A stretch of 64,000 nt of DNA from Kitasatospora albolonga. Its GTDB lineage: Bacteria > Actinomycetota > Actinomycetes > Streptomycetales > Streptomycetaceae. The DNA is taken from NCBI GenBank assembly GCA_002082585.1, contig CP020563.1, positions 5,078,001-5,142,000 of the forward strand. Reading direction: 5' to 3'. Below, one piece after another: positions 46,270 to 55,761 of this stretch (within the stretch, counting starts at the first letter, position 1; each line of letters begins with the position of its first letter). The notes beneath the pieces were generated by a model. It saw only the letters and a program-made list of their open reading frames with translations, made no database searches and was not told where the DNA came from. The position numbers and the translations under genes are program-made.

Positions 46270-46288
46270 GCGGGTGCCACGGCCTTCG
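46245..46288 (+). terminator. Terminator overlapping the DUF2079 gene end
   Basis: CGAAGGCCGTG (46245-46255) pairs with CACGGCCTTCG (46278-46288); an inner CCCGC/GCGGG extends the hairpin. The stem includes the last codons and the stop. Confidence 0.75.
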
Positions 46289-46303
46289 TGAGCGAGGTGC
46301 CTC

Positions 46304-46903
46304 TTACCGCTGCGGGCGGTTGAACCAGGCTTCGCCGTCGGACTTCGCGACGAAGACGACCACCAGAACGGCCAGGACCGTGTGGACGAGGCCGACCACG
46401 ACGAAGGGGTAGATACCGAGGATCGCGGTGATCGCGCCGAAGACGATGGTCGTGATGCGCAGGCCGTTGCCGCCCTTGCCGAACTTGGCGGCGAGGACGA
46501 TGGCGAACACACCCCACGCCAGTGCGAAGAAGGCCATGCCCCACAGCACGCCGCCCGAGTAGTCGGCGAGCTGCTGGAACTGCACGTCGTCCTGGAGCGT
46601 GGCGTCGTTCTTGGCCGCGCTCACCGCCGCCGCACCGAGCATGATGAAGATCGCGCCGATGACCTGGAGTCCGGCGATCACGTACAGGAGGACGCGGGAA
46701 GCCTTCACACCGCCCGGCATCTCGGTCGGGCCGCCCGGGTAGCCGCCGTAGCCGCCGCCCTGGACGGGGGACGCCTGCGGGTAGCCGTAGCCCTGCTGCG
46801 GAACGCCCTGGGGAGCCTGCTGGGGATACCCGTAACCGGGCTGTCCCTGCGGCTGCCCCTGGGGCTGCTGGCCATACGGGTTGTTGGGGTCGCCGAAGCT
46901 CAT
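46304..46903 (-). CDS. Small membrane protein with Gln/Gly/Pro-rich N-terminus
   Basis: The 199-residue protein has a low-complexity N-terminus of about 75 residues (repeats of GQPQ, GYGYPQ and GGYGG) followed by four membrane spans (about 78-100, 122-142, 150-168, 172-190). It resembles the DUF4190-like or TM2-like actinobacterial membrane proteins with Tyr/Gln/Pro tails. Function unknown. It lies between the DUF2079 and folD genes and is convergent with the former. Confidence 0.78.
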   Translation of the reverse strand: MSFGDPNNPYGQQPQGQPQGQPGYGYPQQAPQGVPQQGYGYPQASPVQGGGYGGYPGGPTEMPGGVKASRVLLYVIAGLQVIGAIFIMLGAAAVSAAKNDATLQDDVQFQQLADYSGGVLWGMAFFALAWGVFAIVLAAKFGKGGNGLRITTIVFGAITAILGIYPFVVVGLVHTVLAVLVVVFVAKSDGEAWFNRPQR

Positions 46904-47122
46904 AAAGGGTGTTCCTTCAACAGACGTGTGGGGACGGATGGCCACACGGAGGAAGGACGACATCATGCGGCCCACCCCCCGTACAACCGCGGCTCTCATC
47001 GTTATAAGAGGCACCTGTGTTTGTCCAGCCCGGAGCCCCAGACGTTGTGCAAGTGCAATCTCGGCCGGGGAAGAGGCACCGGCAATTGGTATGCGGGCGG
47101 GGTCATCCGCGAGGATGGGCCC

Positions 47123-48004
47123 ATGACTGCCCAGATTCTCGATGGCAAGGCCACCGCTGCCGCGATCAAATCCGATCTGACCGTCCGTGTGGCGGCCCTC
47201 AAGGCCCAGGGGATCACCCCCGGCCTGGGGACCCTGCTCGTCGGGGACGACCCGGGCAGCCGGTGGTACGTCAACGGCAAGCACCGCGACTGCGCCGAGG
47301 TCGGCATCGGCTCCATCCAGCGCGAACTTCCCGACACCGCCACCCAGGAGGAGATCGAGGAGGTCGTACGGGAGCTCAACGCCAACCCCGAGTGCACCGG
47401 TTACATCGTGCAGCTGCCGCTTCCCAAGGGCATCGACACCAACCGGGTCCTGGAGCTGATGGACCCGGCCAAGGACGCCGACGGGCTGCACCCGATGAGC
47501 CTCGGGCGGCTCGTCCTCAACGAGACCGGCCCGCTGCCCTGCACCCCGCAGGGCGTCGTCCAGCTGCTGCGCGCGCACGGCGTGGAGATCAACGGGGCGC
47601 ATGTCGTGGTCGTCGGACGCGGTGTCACCATCGGCCGGTCGATCCCGCTGCTGCTCACCCGCAAGTCCGAGAACGCCACGGTGACCCAGTGCCACACCGG
47701 CACCAAGGACCTCTCCTCCCACCTGCGCCAGGCCGACATCATCGTCGCCGCCGCCGGGGTACGGCACCTGATCAAGCCCGAGGACGTCAAGCCGGGCGCG
47801 GCCGTGCTCGACGTCGGCGTCAGCCGGGACGAGAACGGCAAGATCGCCGGCGATGTCCACCCGGGCGTCCGCGAGGTGGCGGCCTGGGTCGCGCCGAACC
47901 CCGGCGGGGTCGGCCCGATGACCCGCGCCCAGCTCCTGGTCAACGTGGTCGAGGCGGCCGAGCGGACCGCCGCCGAGGCCGCCGACGCCGCCGCGGCGGG
48001 CTGA
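47123..48004 (+). CDS. folD: Methylenetetrahydrofolate dehydrogenase / methenyl-THF cyclohydrolase
   Basis: FolD interconverts 5,10-methylene-THF and 10-formyl-THF, supplying the formyl donor used by PurN and PurH encoded nearby. The 293-residue protein contains the catalytic Tyr-Lys pair in [30 protein letters not shown], the nucleotide-binding [11 protein letters not shown] and the end block [16 protein letters not shown] 47123 matches the family start. The DUF3017 gene follows after 24 bp. Confidence 0.97.
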   Translation: MTAQILDGKATAAAIKSDLTVRVAALKAQGITPGLGTLLVGDDPGSRWYVNGKHRDCAEVGIGSIQRELPDTATQEEIEEVVRELNANPECTGYIVQLPLPKGIDTNRVLELMDPAKDADGLHPMSLGRLVLNETGPLPCTPQGVVQLLRAHGVEINGAHVVVVGRGVTIGRSIPLLLTRKSENATVTQCHTGTKDLSSHLRQADIIVAAAGVRHLIKPEDVKPGAAVLDVGVSRDENGKIAGDVHPGVREVAAWVAPNPGGVGPMTRAQLLVNVVEAAERTAAEAADAAAAG

Positions 48005-48028
48005 CGGCCGGATACCGGAAGGAACGCC

Positions 48029-48649
48029 ATGGGCGCTGGTACGAGTCCGGCCGACCCCGCCCCCGACCCCGTTCCGGCGGGCCGGGGGGCCGACGGTCCG
48101 GACCCTGTGGAGGAGGAGAGCGGCGCGGCTTCTACGGCGGCCGTAACAGCCGCTACGGGCTCCACAGCCGCTACGACCGCTGAAGGATCTGCGGGCTCTG
48201 CGGGCTCGGGCTCCACGGCCTCCGCTCCGGCCGGGCAGGCGCCCGCGCGGCGCAGGTCACGGCGGTTCCCGCTGTTCACACGGGACACCGCCCGTCCCGA
48301 GGGCGGCGGCCGGGCCGCCCCGGGCGACGCGCCCGCCCCGGCCCGGCAGTGGCCGCTGCTCACCGTGCTCTGCGCGGCGGGCGCCGGCCTGCTGATCGTG
48401 GCCATGGACCCGTTCGACCAGGCGTTCCGGATCGGCACCATCCTGATCGGCGCGGCCCTGATCGCCGGGGCGGTGCTGCGCTGGGTGGTGCCGTCGGTGG
48501 GGATGCTCGCCGTACGGTCCCGCTTCACCGACCTGGTCACGTACGGGCTGATGGGCACGTTGATCGTGCTGCTCGCCCTGGTCGCGCAGCCGAAGCCGTG
48601 GCTGGACGTCCCGATCCTGGAGGACGCGGTCCGCTTCACGATCCGCTGA
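48029..48649 (+). CDS. DUF3017-type membrane protein
   Basis: The 206-residue protein has a disordered N-terminal half rich in Ala, Pro, Glu and Ser and a C-terminal half with about three membrane spans (from QWPLLTVLCAAGAGLLIVAMD to TYGLMGTLIVLLALVA). This fits DUF3017, which as I recall sits between folD and mdh in actinomycetes. ATG 48029 follows GGAAGGAA-like sequence. Function unknown; it is co-oriented with folD and ends in two strong hairpins. Confidence 0.82.
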   Translation: MGAGTSPADPAPDPVPAGRGADGPDPVEEESGAASTAAVTAATGSTAATTAEGSAGSAGSGSTASAPAGQAPARRRSRRFPLFTRDTARPEGGGRAAPGDAPAPARQWPLLTVLCAAGAGLLIVAMDPFDQAFRIGTILIGAALIAGAVLRWVVPSVGMLAVRSRFTDLVTYGLMGTLIVLLALVAQPKPWLDVPILEDAVRFTIR

Positions 48650-48650
48650 C

Positions 48651-48727
48651 GGTTCGCCCGGCCCCCGGGCGGGCCGGGCGAACCGAACCGTCCCGGGCGG
48701 GCACCTGTCGTCAGGTGCCCGCCCGGG
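48651..48727 (+). terminator. Two tandem terminator stems after DUF3017
   Basis: A perfect 14-bp stem (48651-48664 with 48671-48684) is followed at once by a perfect 16-bp stem (48692-48707 with 48712-48727, loop TCGT). Together they strongly isolate the folD unit from the next gene. Confidence 0.92.
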
Positions 48728-49188
48728 GGCGCCCGTCCCCACCCCCGAGGAGGGACGGACAGCGCGGTTCGGGGCTTTCGAGGGCAACAGCCCCGGTATA
48801 CGGCGGAATGAGCGGCCTTGCCCCGTCCCGACTCCAGCGTCCTGGGCAGGAAGGCCCCGGGACAAGGAGCCGGTGTGGCCTGTGGCACGGAAGTGACCAT
48901 TCCGGCACGGTGTGAACGCCGCGCAACGATGGCAGACTGGCACGGCGCACGGATCAGGCTGAGCATCGACCGGGGCGCGCTAAGGTGCGCGCTGACGATC
49001 CGGATGCTCCCGTGCGCCCCCTCGTCAGGAACTGACACCCTGGCACGGCGCATCCTCCTGGGTAGTCCAGCTGAGCGGTCCGCGACGGACGCGACAGCGG
49101 GAGCGGTCCGGGGGGACGCACCTGCTGGTGGGACCGGCCGCAGCGGGGCACAGCAAGCACGTCCGGGGGAACACAAGGGGGGAACGCG
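48728..49188. other. Gene-free 461-bp upstream region of the XRE gene
   Basis: No convincing ORF. It has a 13-bp direct repeat CTGGCACGGCGCA (48937-48949 and 49040-49052), related GGCACGG words at 48884 and 48903, and a TAAGGT box (48981-48986) framed by GCGCGC on each side. This probably is the promoter and operator zone of the downstream regulator. Confidence 0.55.
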
Positions 49189-50382
49189 ATGCCTCGTTGG
49201 AAGGCACTGCCCGAAGAACTCGACCCGCAGATCAGGGAGTTCGCGAGCCAGCTGCGCAGGCTCGTGGACCGCAGCGGGCTGAACATCAACGCGGTGGCCG
49301 ACCGCACGGGATACAGCAAGACGTCCTGGGAGCGGTACCTCAACGGCCGGCTGCTCCCCCCGCGCCGGGCCGTCGTGGCCCTCGCCGAGGTGACGGACAC
49401 ACCGCAGCACCACCTCACGACCATGTGGGAGCTGGCCGAGCGGGCCTGGAGCCGGGCCGAGATGCGCCACGACATGACGATGGAGGCCATCCGCATCACC
49501 CAGGCGCGGGCGGCCCTCGGCGAGCTCGGCACGACGGGGCCGGCGGACGCGAAGTCCCCGGCGGCGGGCGGCAAGGCCGGTCCCGGCCGGTCCGCGGGCG
49601 GGCGCCACAGCGCGGCGGGCTCCGCGGCGCGCGTACCCACCGCGACCGGACCGGACGGTTACGGCCCCGGACCGGGCGTCCAGGAACCGGCGGGCTACGG
49701 CTCCGACCCGTACGGCTCCGACCCGTACGGCTCCGACTCGTACGGCGCCTACGGCCCCGGCGGCCACGGCGACGGACGAACGCCCTCCGTGCCCGCCCAG
49801 CGCGGTTCCGCCCCGCACGCCCCGTACGCCGAGCAGCCGGGCGCGAGCACCGGGGAGAAGGCGGGCAAGGCGCGCAAGGCCCCCGCCCCTCGCGGTCGCG
49901 GCAAGGTCGCCATGCTCGTCGGTGCGGCCGGAGCCCTGATCGTCGTGGTCGGCGCGGTGCTGCTGGCCCCGGGCGGCGACGACCCCGCCAAGGCCACCCC
50001 GCCCCCGACCGTGGCCCCCACCACGGCCGCCCCGGAGCTGCCCGTCGGCGTCGAGTGCAACGGCGAGGACTGCACCGGGCAGAACCCGGAGGAGATGGGC
50101 TGCGGCGGCGAGTACGCCCGTACGGTGTCGAGCACCGTGGTCGGCGCCAGCAAGGTCGAGGTCCGGTACAGCGAGGTCTGCTCCGCCGCCTGGGCCCGGC
50201 TCACCGAGGCGGCCATCGGCGACACCGTCACGATCACGGCGGGCGCGGCGGCGGACGGGCAGGACGGCGAGGTCATGGGCGACACGGACGCGTACACGCC
50301 GATGGTCGGGGTGAAGAAGCCGGGCGAGGCGAAGGCATGCGCCACGCTCACCTCCGGCACGAAGGGGTGCACCACGCCGTAG
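49189..50382 (+). CDS. XRE-type HTH regulator with membrane span and DUF2690 domain
   Basis: The 397-residue protein has an N-terminal HTH (NINAVADRTGYSKTSWERYLNG), a Gly/Tyr/Ser-rich linker with GSDPYGSDPYGSDSYG repeats, one membrane span (about 242-262) and an extracellular DUF2690-like domain with four cysteines (VECNGEDCTGQNPEEMGCGG and later VCSAA and ACATL). It looks like a membrane-tethered regulator that senses something outside. ATG 49189 follows AAGGGGGG. It stands alone between two terminators. Confidence 0.85.
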   Translation: MPRWKALPEELDPQIREFASQLRRLVDRSGLNINAVADRTGYSKTSWERYLNGRLLPPRRAVVALAEVTDTPQHHLTTMWELAERAWSRAEMRHDMTMEAIRITQARAALGELGTTGPADAKSPAAGGKAGPGRSAGGRHSAAGSAARVPTATGPDGYGPGPGVQEPAGYGSDPYGSDPYGSDSYGAYGPGGHGDGRTPSVPAQRGSAPHAPYAEQPGASTGEKAGKARKAPAPRGRGKVAMLVGAAGALIVVVGAVLLAPGGDDPAKATPPPTVAPTTAAPELPVGVECNGEDCTGQNPEEMGCGGEYARTVSSTVVGASKVEVRYSEVCSAAWARLTEAAIGDTVTITAGAAADGQDGEVMGDTDAYTPMVGVKKPGEAKACATLTSGTKGCTTP

Positions 50383-50400
50383 GGCCCGACGGGCAGGAGG

Positions 50401-50430
50401 GGTCACGCACCGCGCCTGCGGTGGGTGACC
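50401..50430 (+). terminator. Terminator after the XRE-DUF2690 gene
   Basis: GGTCACGCACCGC and GCGGTGGGTGACC form a 13-bp stem with one mismatch and a 4-nt loop, followed by GTTTGTG. Confidence 0.65.
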
Positions 50431-50490
50431 GTTTGTGCGCGGTGCCACAGGGGGCCGGGCGGGCGGGCCCGCCCGGGTCCGATAGCCTGA

Positions 50491-51594
<1,104 letters not shown>

Positions 51595-51636
51595 CCGATC
51601 CGCACGCATGGACCGATCCGTGCGCCTAGCATGACG

Positions 51637-51672
51637 AGTGCCCCGGCAGTCGGCGCAGGCCGCCGGGGCACT
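51637..51672. terminator. Terminator between mdh and the PEP-mutase-like gene
   Basis: AGTGCCCCGGC (51637-51647) and GCCGGGGCACT (51662-51672) form a perfect 11-bp stem with a 14-nt loop between convergent genes. Confidence 0.8.
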
Positions 51673-51711
51673 TCGCTGTCCGCGGGGCCACGGGTCCACA
51701 GGGCTGGGGGC

Positions 51712-52467
51712 CTACCGCACCCCCTCCGCCGCCTCCCGCGCCGCCGCCACCGCCAGCCGCTGGAGCGCCGGGCCGAACGTGACCCGGGCCGCGCCCAGTT
51801 CGCCCAGCCTGCGCACGGCGGCCGGGGAGTCCGGCGTACCGAGGGCGTTCAGCGGTACGGACACGGCGGCGGCCAGCCGGGGCAGCGCCCCGTGCGGCGC
51901 GCCGATCGGGTAGACCCCGTCGGCGCCTGCTGCCGCATAGCACCGGACCCGCTCGAGAGCGTCCGCTTCCAGACCCGTAGGGGCACCCGCCTCCCCACCC
52001 GTACCGTCGGGTGTCGCGCGTACGAAGGTGTCGACCCGGGCGTTCAGGAAGAGCTGCCCGCCCGCCGCCGCGCAGAAGCGGGCCAGCCGGTCCGCCTGGC
52101 GGGCCGGGTCCAGCAGGACGCCGTCCACCGAGTCCTCCAGGTTGCAGCCGACGGCCCCCGCCGCCAGGAGCCGTTCCACCAGCTCCTCCGGCTCCAGCCC
52201 GTACCCGGCCTCGATGTCCGCCGACACGGGTACGGAGACCGCGCGGACGATCCTCGCCACGGCGGCGAACATCTCCTCCGCCGGGGTCCGCCCGTCCTCG
52301 TGGCCGAGCGCGGCGGCGACCCCCGCGCTCGGCACCGCCAGCGCCGGGAACCCGGCCTCCTCCAGGGCCCGCGCACTCGCCGCGTCCCACGGCCCGGGCA
52401 GCACCAGCGGGTCGCCGGGGGCGCGGCCGTGGTGCAGGGCGCGGAAGACGGAGACCGGGTCGGTCAT
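51712..52467 (-). CDS. Isocitrate lyase / PEP mutase superfamily protein
   Basis: The 251-residue enzyme is a TIM-barrel C-C lyase of the PEP mutase/2-methylisocitrate lyase type. Seen are PGPWDAASARALEEAGFPAL at the N-terminus, the metal-binding PVSADIEAGYG and CNLEDSVDG blocks, and FLNARVDTFVR. The usual KKCGH catalytic loop of isocitrate lyase is absent, as in many carboxyvinyl-phosphonate-like members; the substrate is unknown. ATG 52467 follows GGAGGAGAG. It is 23 bp behind the AhpD-like gene and likely in one operon with it. Confidence 0.88.
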   Translation of the reverse strand: MTDPVSVFRALHHGRAPGDPLVLPGPWDAASARALEEAGFPALAVPSAGVAAALGHEDGRTPAEEMFAAVARIVRAVSVPVSADIEAGYGLEPEELVERLLAAGAVGCNLEDSVDGVLLDPARQADRLARFCAAAGGQLFLNARVDTFVRATPDGTGGEAGAPTGLEADALERVRCYAAAGADGVYPIGAPHGALPRLAAAVSVPLNALGTPDSPAAVRRLGELGAARVTFGPALQRLAVAAAREAAEGVR

Positions 52468-52490
52468 GGGGCTCTCCTCCAGGGGGGCGG

Positions 52491-53003
52491 TCAGTGCTTG
52501 AAGTCGCCGGGCGTGTAGTGGCCGGGGACCTGCCGGGTGGTGACCCCGAAGCGGTTCCAGGCGTTGATCACCGTGATCGCGGCGATCAGCTGGGCCAGTT
52601 CGGCCTTCTCGAAGTGGGCGGCGGCCCGCGCGTACACCTCGTCCGGGACGAACCCGTCGGTCAGGACGGTGATCGCCTCCGTCAGCTCGATCGCCGCGAT
52701 CTCCTTCTCCGTGTAGAAGTGCCGCGACTCGTCCCAGGCGCTCAGCTGGACGATCCGCTCGGCGCTCTCCCCGGCGGCCAGGGCGTCCTTGGAGTGCATG
52801 TCCAGGCAGAACGCACACCGGTTGAGCTGCGAGGCCCGGATCTTCACCAGCTCCAGCAACAGCGGGTCGAGCCCCTTCCGGGAGGCGGCGTCGAGGCGGA
52901 CCATCGCCTTGAAGACCTCGGGGGCCAGCTCGGCCCAGGGCAGCCGGGCGGGGTGCTCGGGGGCGTACGCGGGAGTGCCGTGCGTGTGCGTGTGTGTCGT
53001 CAT
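52491..53003 (-). CDS. Carboxymuconolactone decarboxylase / AhpD-like protein
   Basis: The 170-residue protein has the AhpD core with the redox pair CAFCLDMHSKDAL (CxxC plus His), the usual active site of peroxidase-like CMD proteins. The N-terminus holds a HTHTHTHG run. ATG 53003 is preceded on its strand by TAGCGT 7 nt upstream, indicating a leaderless mRNA. Just upstream lies a remnant of the MocR gene promoter and start; in the ancestral order this gene faced the MocR regulator, which may therefore control it. Confidence 0.9.
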   Translation of the reverse strand: MTTHTHTHGTPAYAPEHPARLPWAELAPEVFKAMVRLDAASRKGLDPLLLELVKIRASQLNRCAFCLDMHSKDALAAGESAERIVQLSAWDESRHFYTEKEIAAIELTEAITVLTDGFVPDEVYARAAAHFEKAELAQLIAAITVINAWNRFGVTTRQVPGHYTPGDFKH

Positions 53004-53022
53004 GAGAACGACGCTACGGGCT

Positions 53023-53084
53023 CGGTGGCGCAAGGGTGTGGTCCACTGCGGTGACGGATTCCTGGGCCATTTTCGGCGGCGACC
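53023..53084 (+). pseudogene. Remnant of the MocR gene 5' end (left island boundary)
   Basis: Bases 53052-53084 match the first codons of the MocR gene at 59201-59233 in 30 of 33 positions, 18 in an unbroken row (TGACGGATTCCTGGGCCA). The 29 bp before it align without gaps to the MocR promoter at 18 of 29 positions. In frame it reads TDSWAIFGGD against TDSWATFGAD. After that the similarity stops. It is a truncated old copy left at the edge of the inserted block. Confidence 0.85.
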
Positions 53085-53172
53085 GGGGCATCCTCCCGGA
53101 GCACGGCCACGGGAGCCTGCGGCGGCGTCGGCCCCGGTCGGGGGAGCCGGACGACCCCTCGGAACGGATCGT

Positions 53173-53586
53173 CTACTCCCCGCCTTCCTCGGTGAACTCG
53201 GGCGACCGGTGCGGACGCTCCTTCGCCAACTCTTGTCTGAGGGCTTCCAGGGTGGGGTCCGTCACGTCCCATGTGTGTGCGGACGGGTGGTCGGCGAACA
53301 GCCCGCAAGCGTCCTCCTCGGCAGTGAGCGCGGGGCACCAGGGCAGTGACGCGAGCTTTACGTCCTGTCCGTTCCACCGGGCCCAGACGGCACTGCCGGG
53401 CCGTCCGCCCTCGTCCCACACCATGTCGGCGTGGTCGTCGTCATGGTCCTCGCCGAGTTCGCAGAGAACATGCCGGGCCTCCAGGCGGTGCACGGGGGCG
53501 AACAGGGAGACGACGTGGTTGGTAGGTGACAGGAAGACCACGGACGTGCACTTGTTCATGGTTCGGGTGACCTCCTGGGCCGTCAT
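53173..53586 (-). CDS. Unknown protein, tandem paralog (downstream copy)
   Basis: The 137-residue protein is related to the gene just upstream: EVTRTMNKCT, VLCELGEDHDD, LASLPWCPAL and HTWDVTDP align with EIERTVLQCT, LLCELGEHDES, FATLPLCLAT and HSFQVTDP in the neighbour. That alignment supports ATG 53586, which overlaps the upstream stop as ATGA, although ATG 53559 has a better AGGAGG site. Conserved Cys, Trp and acidic residues are present, but no known domain. It is the last gene of the island operon. Confidence 0.75.
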   Translation of the reverse strand: MTAQEVTRTMNKCTSVVFLSPTNHVVSLFAPVHRLEARHVLCELGEDHDDDHADMVWDEGGRPGSAVWARWNGQDVKLASLPWCPALTAEEDACGLFADHPSAHTWDVTDPTLEALRQELAKERPHRSPEFTEEGGE

Positions 53587-54092
53587 GATGCGTCGGTGTC
53601 GTCGGTGTCCAGGGCGCCGAGCGGGTCCGTCACCTGGAAGGAGTGGGTACGGGGACGGTGGCCGAAGAAGAGCGGGCACCGCCTGATGGAGCCTCGGTCG
53701 AAGTCGTGGAGGGTCGCCAGGCACAGGGGCAGGGTGGCGAACCGGTAGACCCGGTGAGTGCTGCTTCCGGCCCACAGGAACCACAGGTCCCGATCGTCCC
53801 GGCCCTCGGCCGCACACAGGTGTGCGGCGTGTTCGGTGGACTCGTCGTGCTCGCCGAGTTCGCACAACAGGAAGTCCCGGGCGAGGGCTTCCTGCGGATG
53901 GTCGGGGCCCCCTTCCATGTCGGCAAGGGCAACGAGCGCTTCAACGAACGGTGTTCCGGCGACGGCGGTGCATTGCAGCACGGTGCGTTCGATCTCTTTC
54001 GTGGGTGTCGGGACAGCGCGAAGCCCCACCCATGGGTGAAGGGGCAGTGCGGGAGCGGGGCTCGTTGCTGCGGAATCAAGGGACTGCACCAC
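53583..54092 (-). CDS. Unknown protein, tandem paralog (upstream copy)
   Basis: The 169-residue protein (GTG start at 54092 or the next GTG at 54089) is a diverged paralog of the following gene, with about 45 extra N-terminal residues rich in Pro and Ala. Conserved parts are LLCELGEHDESTEHAAHLC, DLWFLWAG, RFATLPLCLATLHDF and HSFQVTDPLG. I do not recognise a family. It is 26 bp behind the HDxxH gene and overlaps the next by ATGA, so both paralogs are co-translated. Confidence 0.72.
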   Translation of the reverse strand: MVQSLDSAATSPAPALPLHPWVGLRAVPTPTKEIERTVLQCTAVAGTPFVEALVALADMEGGPDHPQEALARDFLLCELGEHDESTEHAAHLCAAEGRDDRDLWFLWAGSSTHRVYRFATLPLCLATLHDFDRGSIRRCPLFFGHRPRTHSFQVTDPLGALDTDDTDAS

Positions 54093-54118
54093 GTTCGGGT
54101 GGGGCCGCGTCGAGCCGA

Positions 54119-55072
54119 TCAGGCGCTGAGATCCAGGGCGGGAGCGAAGTACGCACCCGACTGGAACACTCCGGCGAAGCTTCCGGGACCGTGTCGGGCA
54201 TCGAGCCAGACGCCCAGCCCTCGGGTGTCCCCGCTGACCACTGCGGTGAGCAAGAGGTCGTGCAGGTTGTCTTCCTCACCGGGCGCGAACTCGGACAGGA
54301 ACACGGTGTAGCGGCGGTTCACTCCTGTTTCGTACCGGCGGAGTGCCCCGGCGTACCGGGCCGCCTCATCAGCGCCCTCCTCCACCGGCCCCGTCATCAC
54401 GTCGTCGGCCGACAGCGTTCCCGTGGTGTCCCGGAACGCGAGCCGGCCGAACACGTCGTCGGGCTCCAGCAGTCCGGCGCGAGCTGCTGTCTCGCGGGTG
54501 ACGCGGCGGGCTTCCCTGTCGCAGGCCCCTTCCATCACGACGCCGAGGTTGCGGGTGTGGGGGGTGCCCTGCGGGTCGGCCGAACTGTACGTCTGGCCCG
54601 TGATGCGGCGGTAGTTGATGCCGTACTGCGTCCGGGTCGGCTTGCCCGCGACGTCTACGTACCGCCGACGCGATCCGAAGTGAAGGCAGTCGTGGGCGTA
54701 GGCCCGAAGCAGGTCGAGCAGCGCGAGTTCCGGGCGTTCCGGGACGGTGTGTTCCATCGGCCCGTACATGGTGATGACCGACAGCATTTGCAGATGCCGG
54801 TATCCCTGGTCCGGGTGGTGGAATCCGCCGAAGGCACCGGGCCGGACCGACTCGGCGCCCACCAACATTCTGTGAAGGGGCAGCATGTGTGAGAGCCCGA
54901 GTTCGGCGTACCTGCCCCGCGTGGCGTACAGACCTAGGTGGAAAGGGGCCGTGTCGATCCCCGCCGCCTGCCACTGCGCCAAGCGGTCGGGAGCGGGGCG
55001 GAAGATGTGGTCCGGGTGTCTCGCCGTGAGGACGGACGAGTCGGCCCGCAGCGCACCGAGCGCGTGCAGCAC
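54119..55072 (-). CDS. Unknown protein with HDxxH motif (possible metal enzyme)
   Basis: The protein (317 residues from GTG 55072) is mostly alpha-helical with AHDCLHFGSRRRYVDV: His127-Asp-Cys-Leu-His131 could bind a metal. Other striking parts are GFHHPDQGYRH, GINYRRITGQTYSS and EGACDREARRVTRETAARAG. No family was recognised. The frame is open upstream without ATG/GTG/TTG, and a CTG at 55114 overlaps the Nudix stop as CTGA behind GGGGG, so a coupled CTG start giving 331 residues is a real alternative. It lies between the Nudix gene and the paralog pair. Confidence 0.7.
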   Translation of the reverse strand: MLHALGALRADSSVLTARHPDHIFRPAPDRLAQWQAAGIDTAPFHLGLYATRGRYAELGLSHMLPLHRMLVGAESVRPGAFGGFHHPDQGYRHLQMLSVITMYGPMEHTVPERPELALLDLLRAYAHDCLHFGSRRRYVDVAGKPTRTQYGINYRRITGQTYSSADPQGTPHTRNLGVVMEGACDREARRVTRETAARAGLLEPDDVFGRLAFRDTTGTLSADDVMTGPVEEGADEAARYAGALRRYETGVNRRYTVFLSEFAPGEEDNLHDLLLTAVVSGDTRGLGVWLDARHGPGSFAGVFQSGAYFAPALDLSA

Positions 55073-55110
55073 CTCGGCACCGACGACAGTTTCATTGGGT
55101 GCCAGGATGG

Positions 55111-55566
55111 TCAGGGGGTGTTGCCCCCGAGCACCAGTTGCCGGTGGGATTCCTGCATTCCTTCCGGCAGTGTGTCCAAGCTGAACCACTGTGCCTCCAA
55201 GATTTCCAACTCGTCGATTTTCAGGGTTCCCCCGACGTGCAGCGCTTCGTAGGCGACCTCCACGCGGAGTTTGTAGCCGCTCGTGACGTTCACCAGCCGA
55301 CCGGGCTTCACATCGAGTCCGGTCTCCTCCTTCACCTCCCGGGCGATGGTCAGCGGGAATTCCTCGCTCTTGATGGCGTAGCCGGTGGGGAGCCCCCAAG
55401 GGCGCTCCGGGGGCCACATGCGGTGCTTGAGCAGCAGGACCTGCCCCGCGTCGTTCCGGACGACTCCCGTCACACCGACCATGAACTTGGCGTGCGCGAA
55501 CCACAGGACCCGCCATTGCAGGGGGCCACGGATCAGACGCCACAGACGCGCAACGAGTCGCTTCAT
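55111..55566 (-). CDS. Nudix hydrolase
   Basis: The 151-residue protein has a perfect Nudix box GYAIKSEEFPLTIAREVKEE followed by TG (GX5EX7REUXEEXGU), the metal-binding element for cleaving nucleoside diphosphate derivatives. The N-terminus is basic and amphipathic (MKRLVARLWRLIRG), possibly for membrane contact. The substrate cannot be inferred. ATG 55566 follows AAAGG. It sits inside the island operon 195 bp behind the methyltransferase-like gene. Confidence 0.9.
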   Translation of the reverse strand: MKRLVARLWRLIRGPLQWRVLWFAHAKFMVGVTGVVRNDAGQVLLLKHRMWPPERPWGLPTGYAIKSEEFPLTIAREVKEETGLDVKPGRLVNVTSGYKLRVEVAYEALHVGGTLKIDELEILEAQWFSLDTLPEGMQESHRQLVLGGNTP

Positions 55567-55761
55567 GGAGTTACCTTTCGCTGAGTCGGCGGGCACGTGA
55601 GCTACGAACCCGCAGTGATTGACGTAACTCTTTCAGTCACAGCGGGACACGCTGAGGCAGAGCCGTCGGCTGAACCCCGTCCGGCTACGGCCGACAGCGG
55701 GAGCGCACGGGTACGGCCGCCTCCACCCACCTGCCTCCGGTTCGAAGCGGCCCGGCCGGGC

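Noticed and set aside
48818..49282. 154-codon plus-strand ORF before the XRE gene
   Set aside because: It has no ribosome site, overlaps the real XRE start in another frame and contains the promoter-like repeats.
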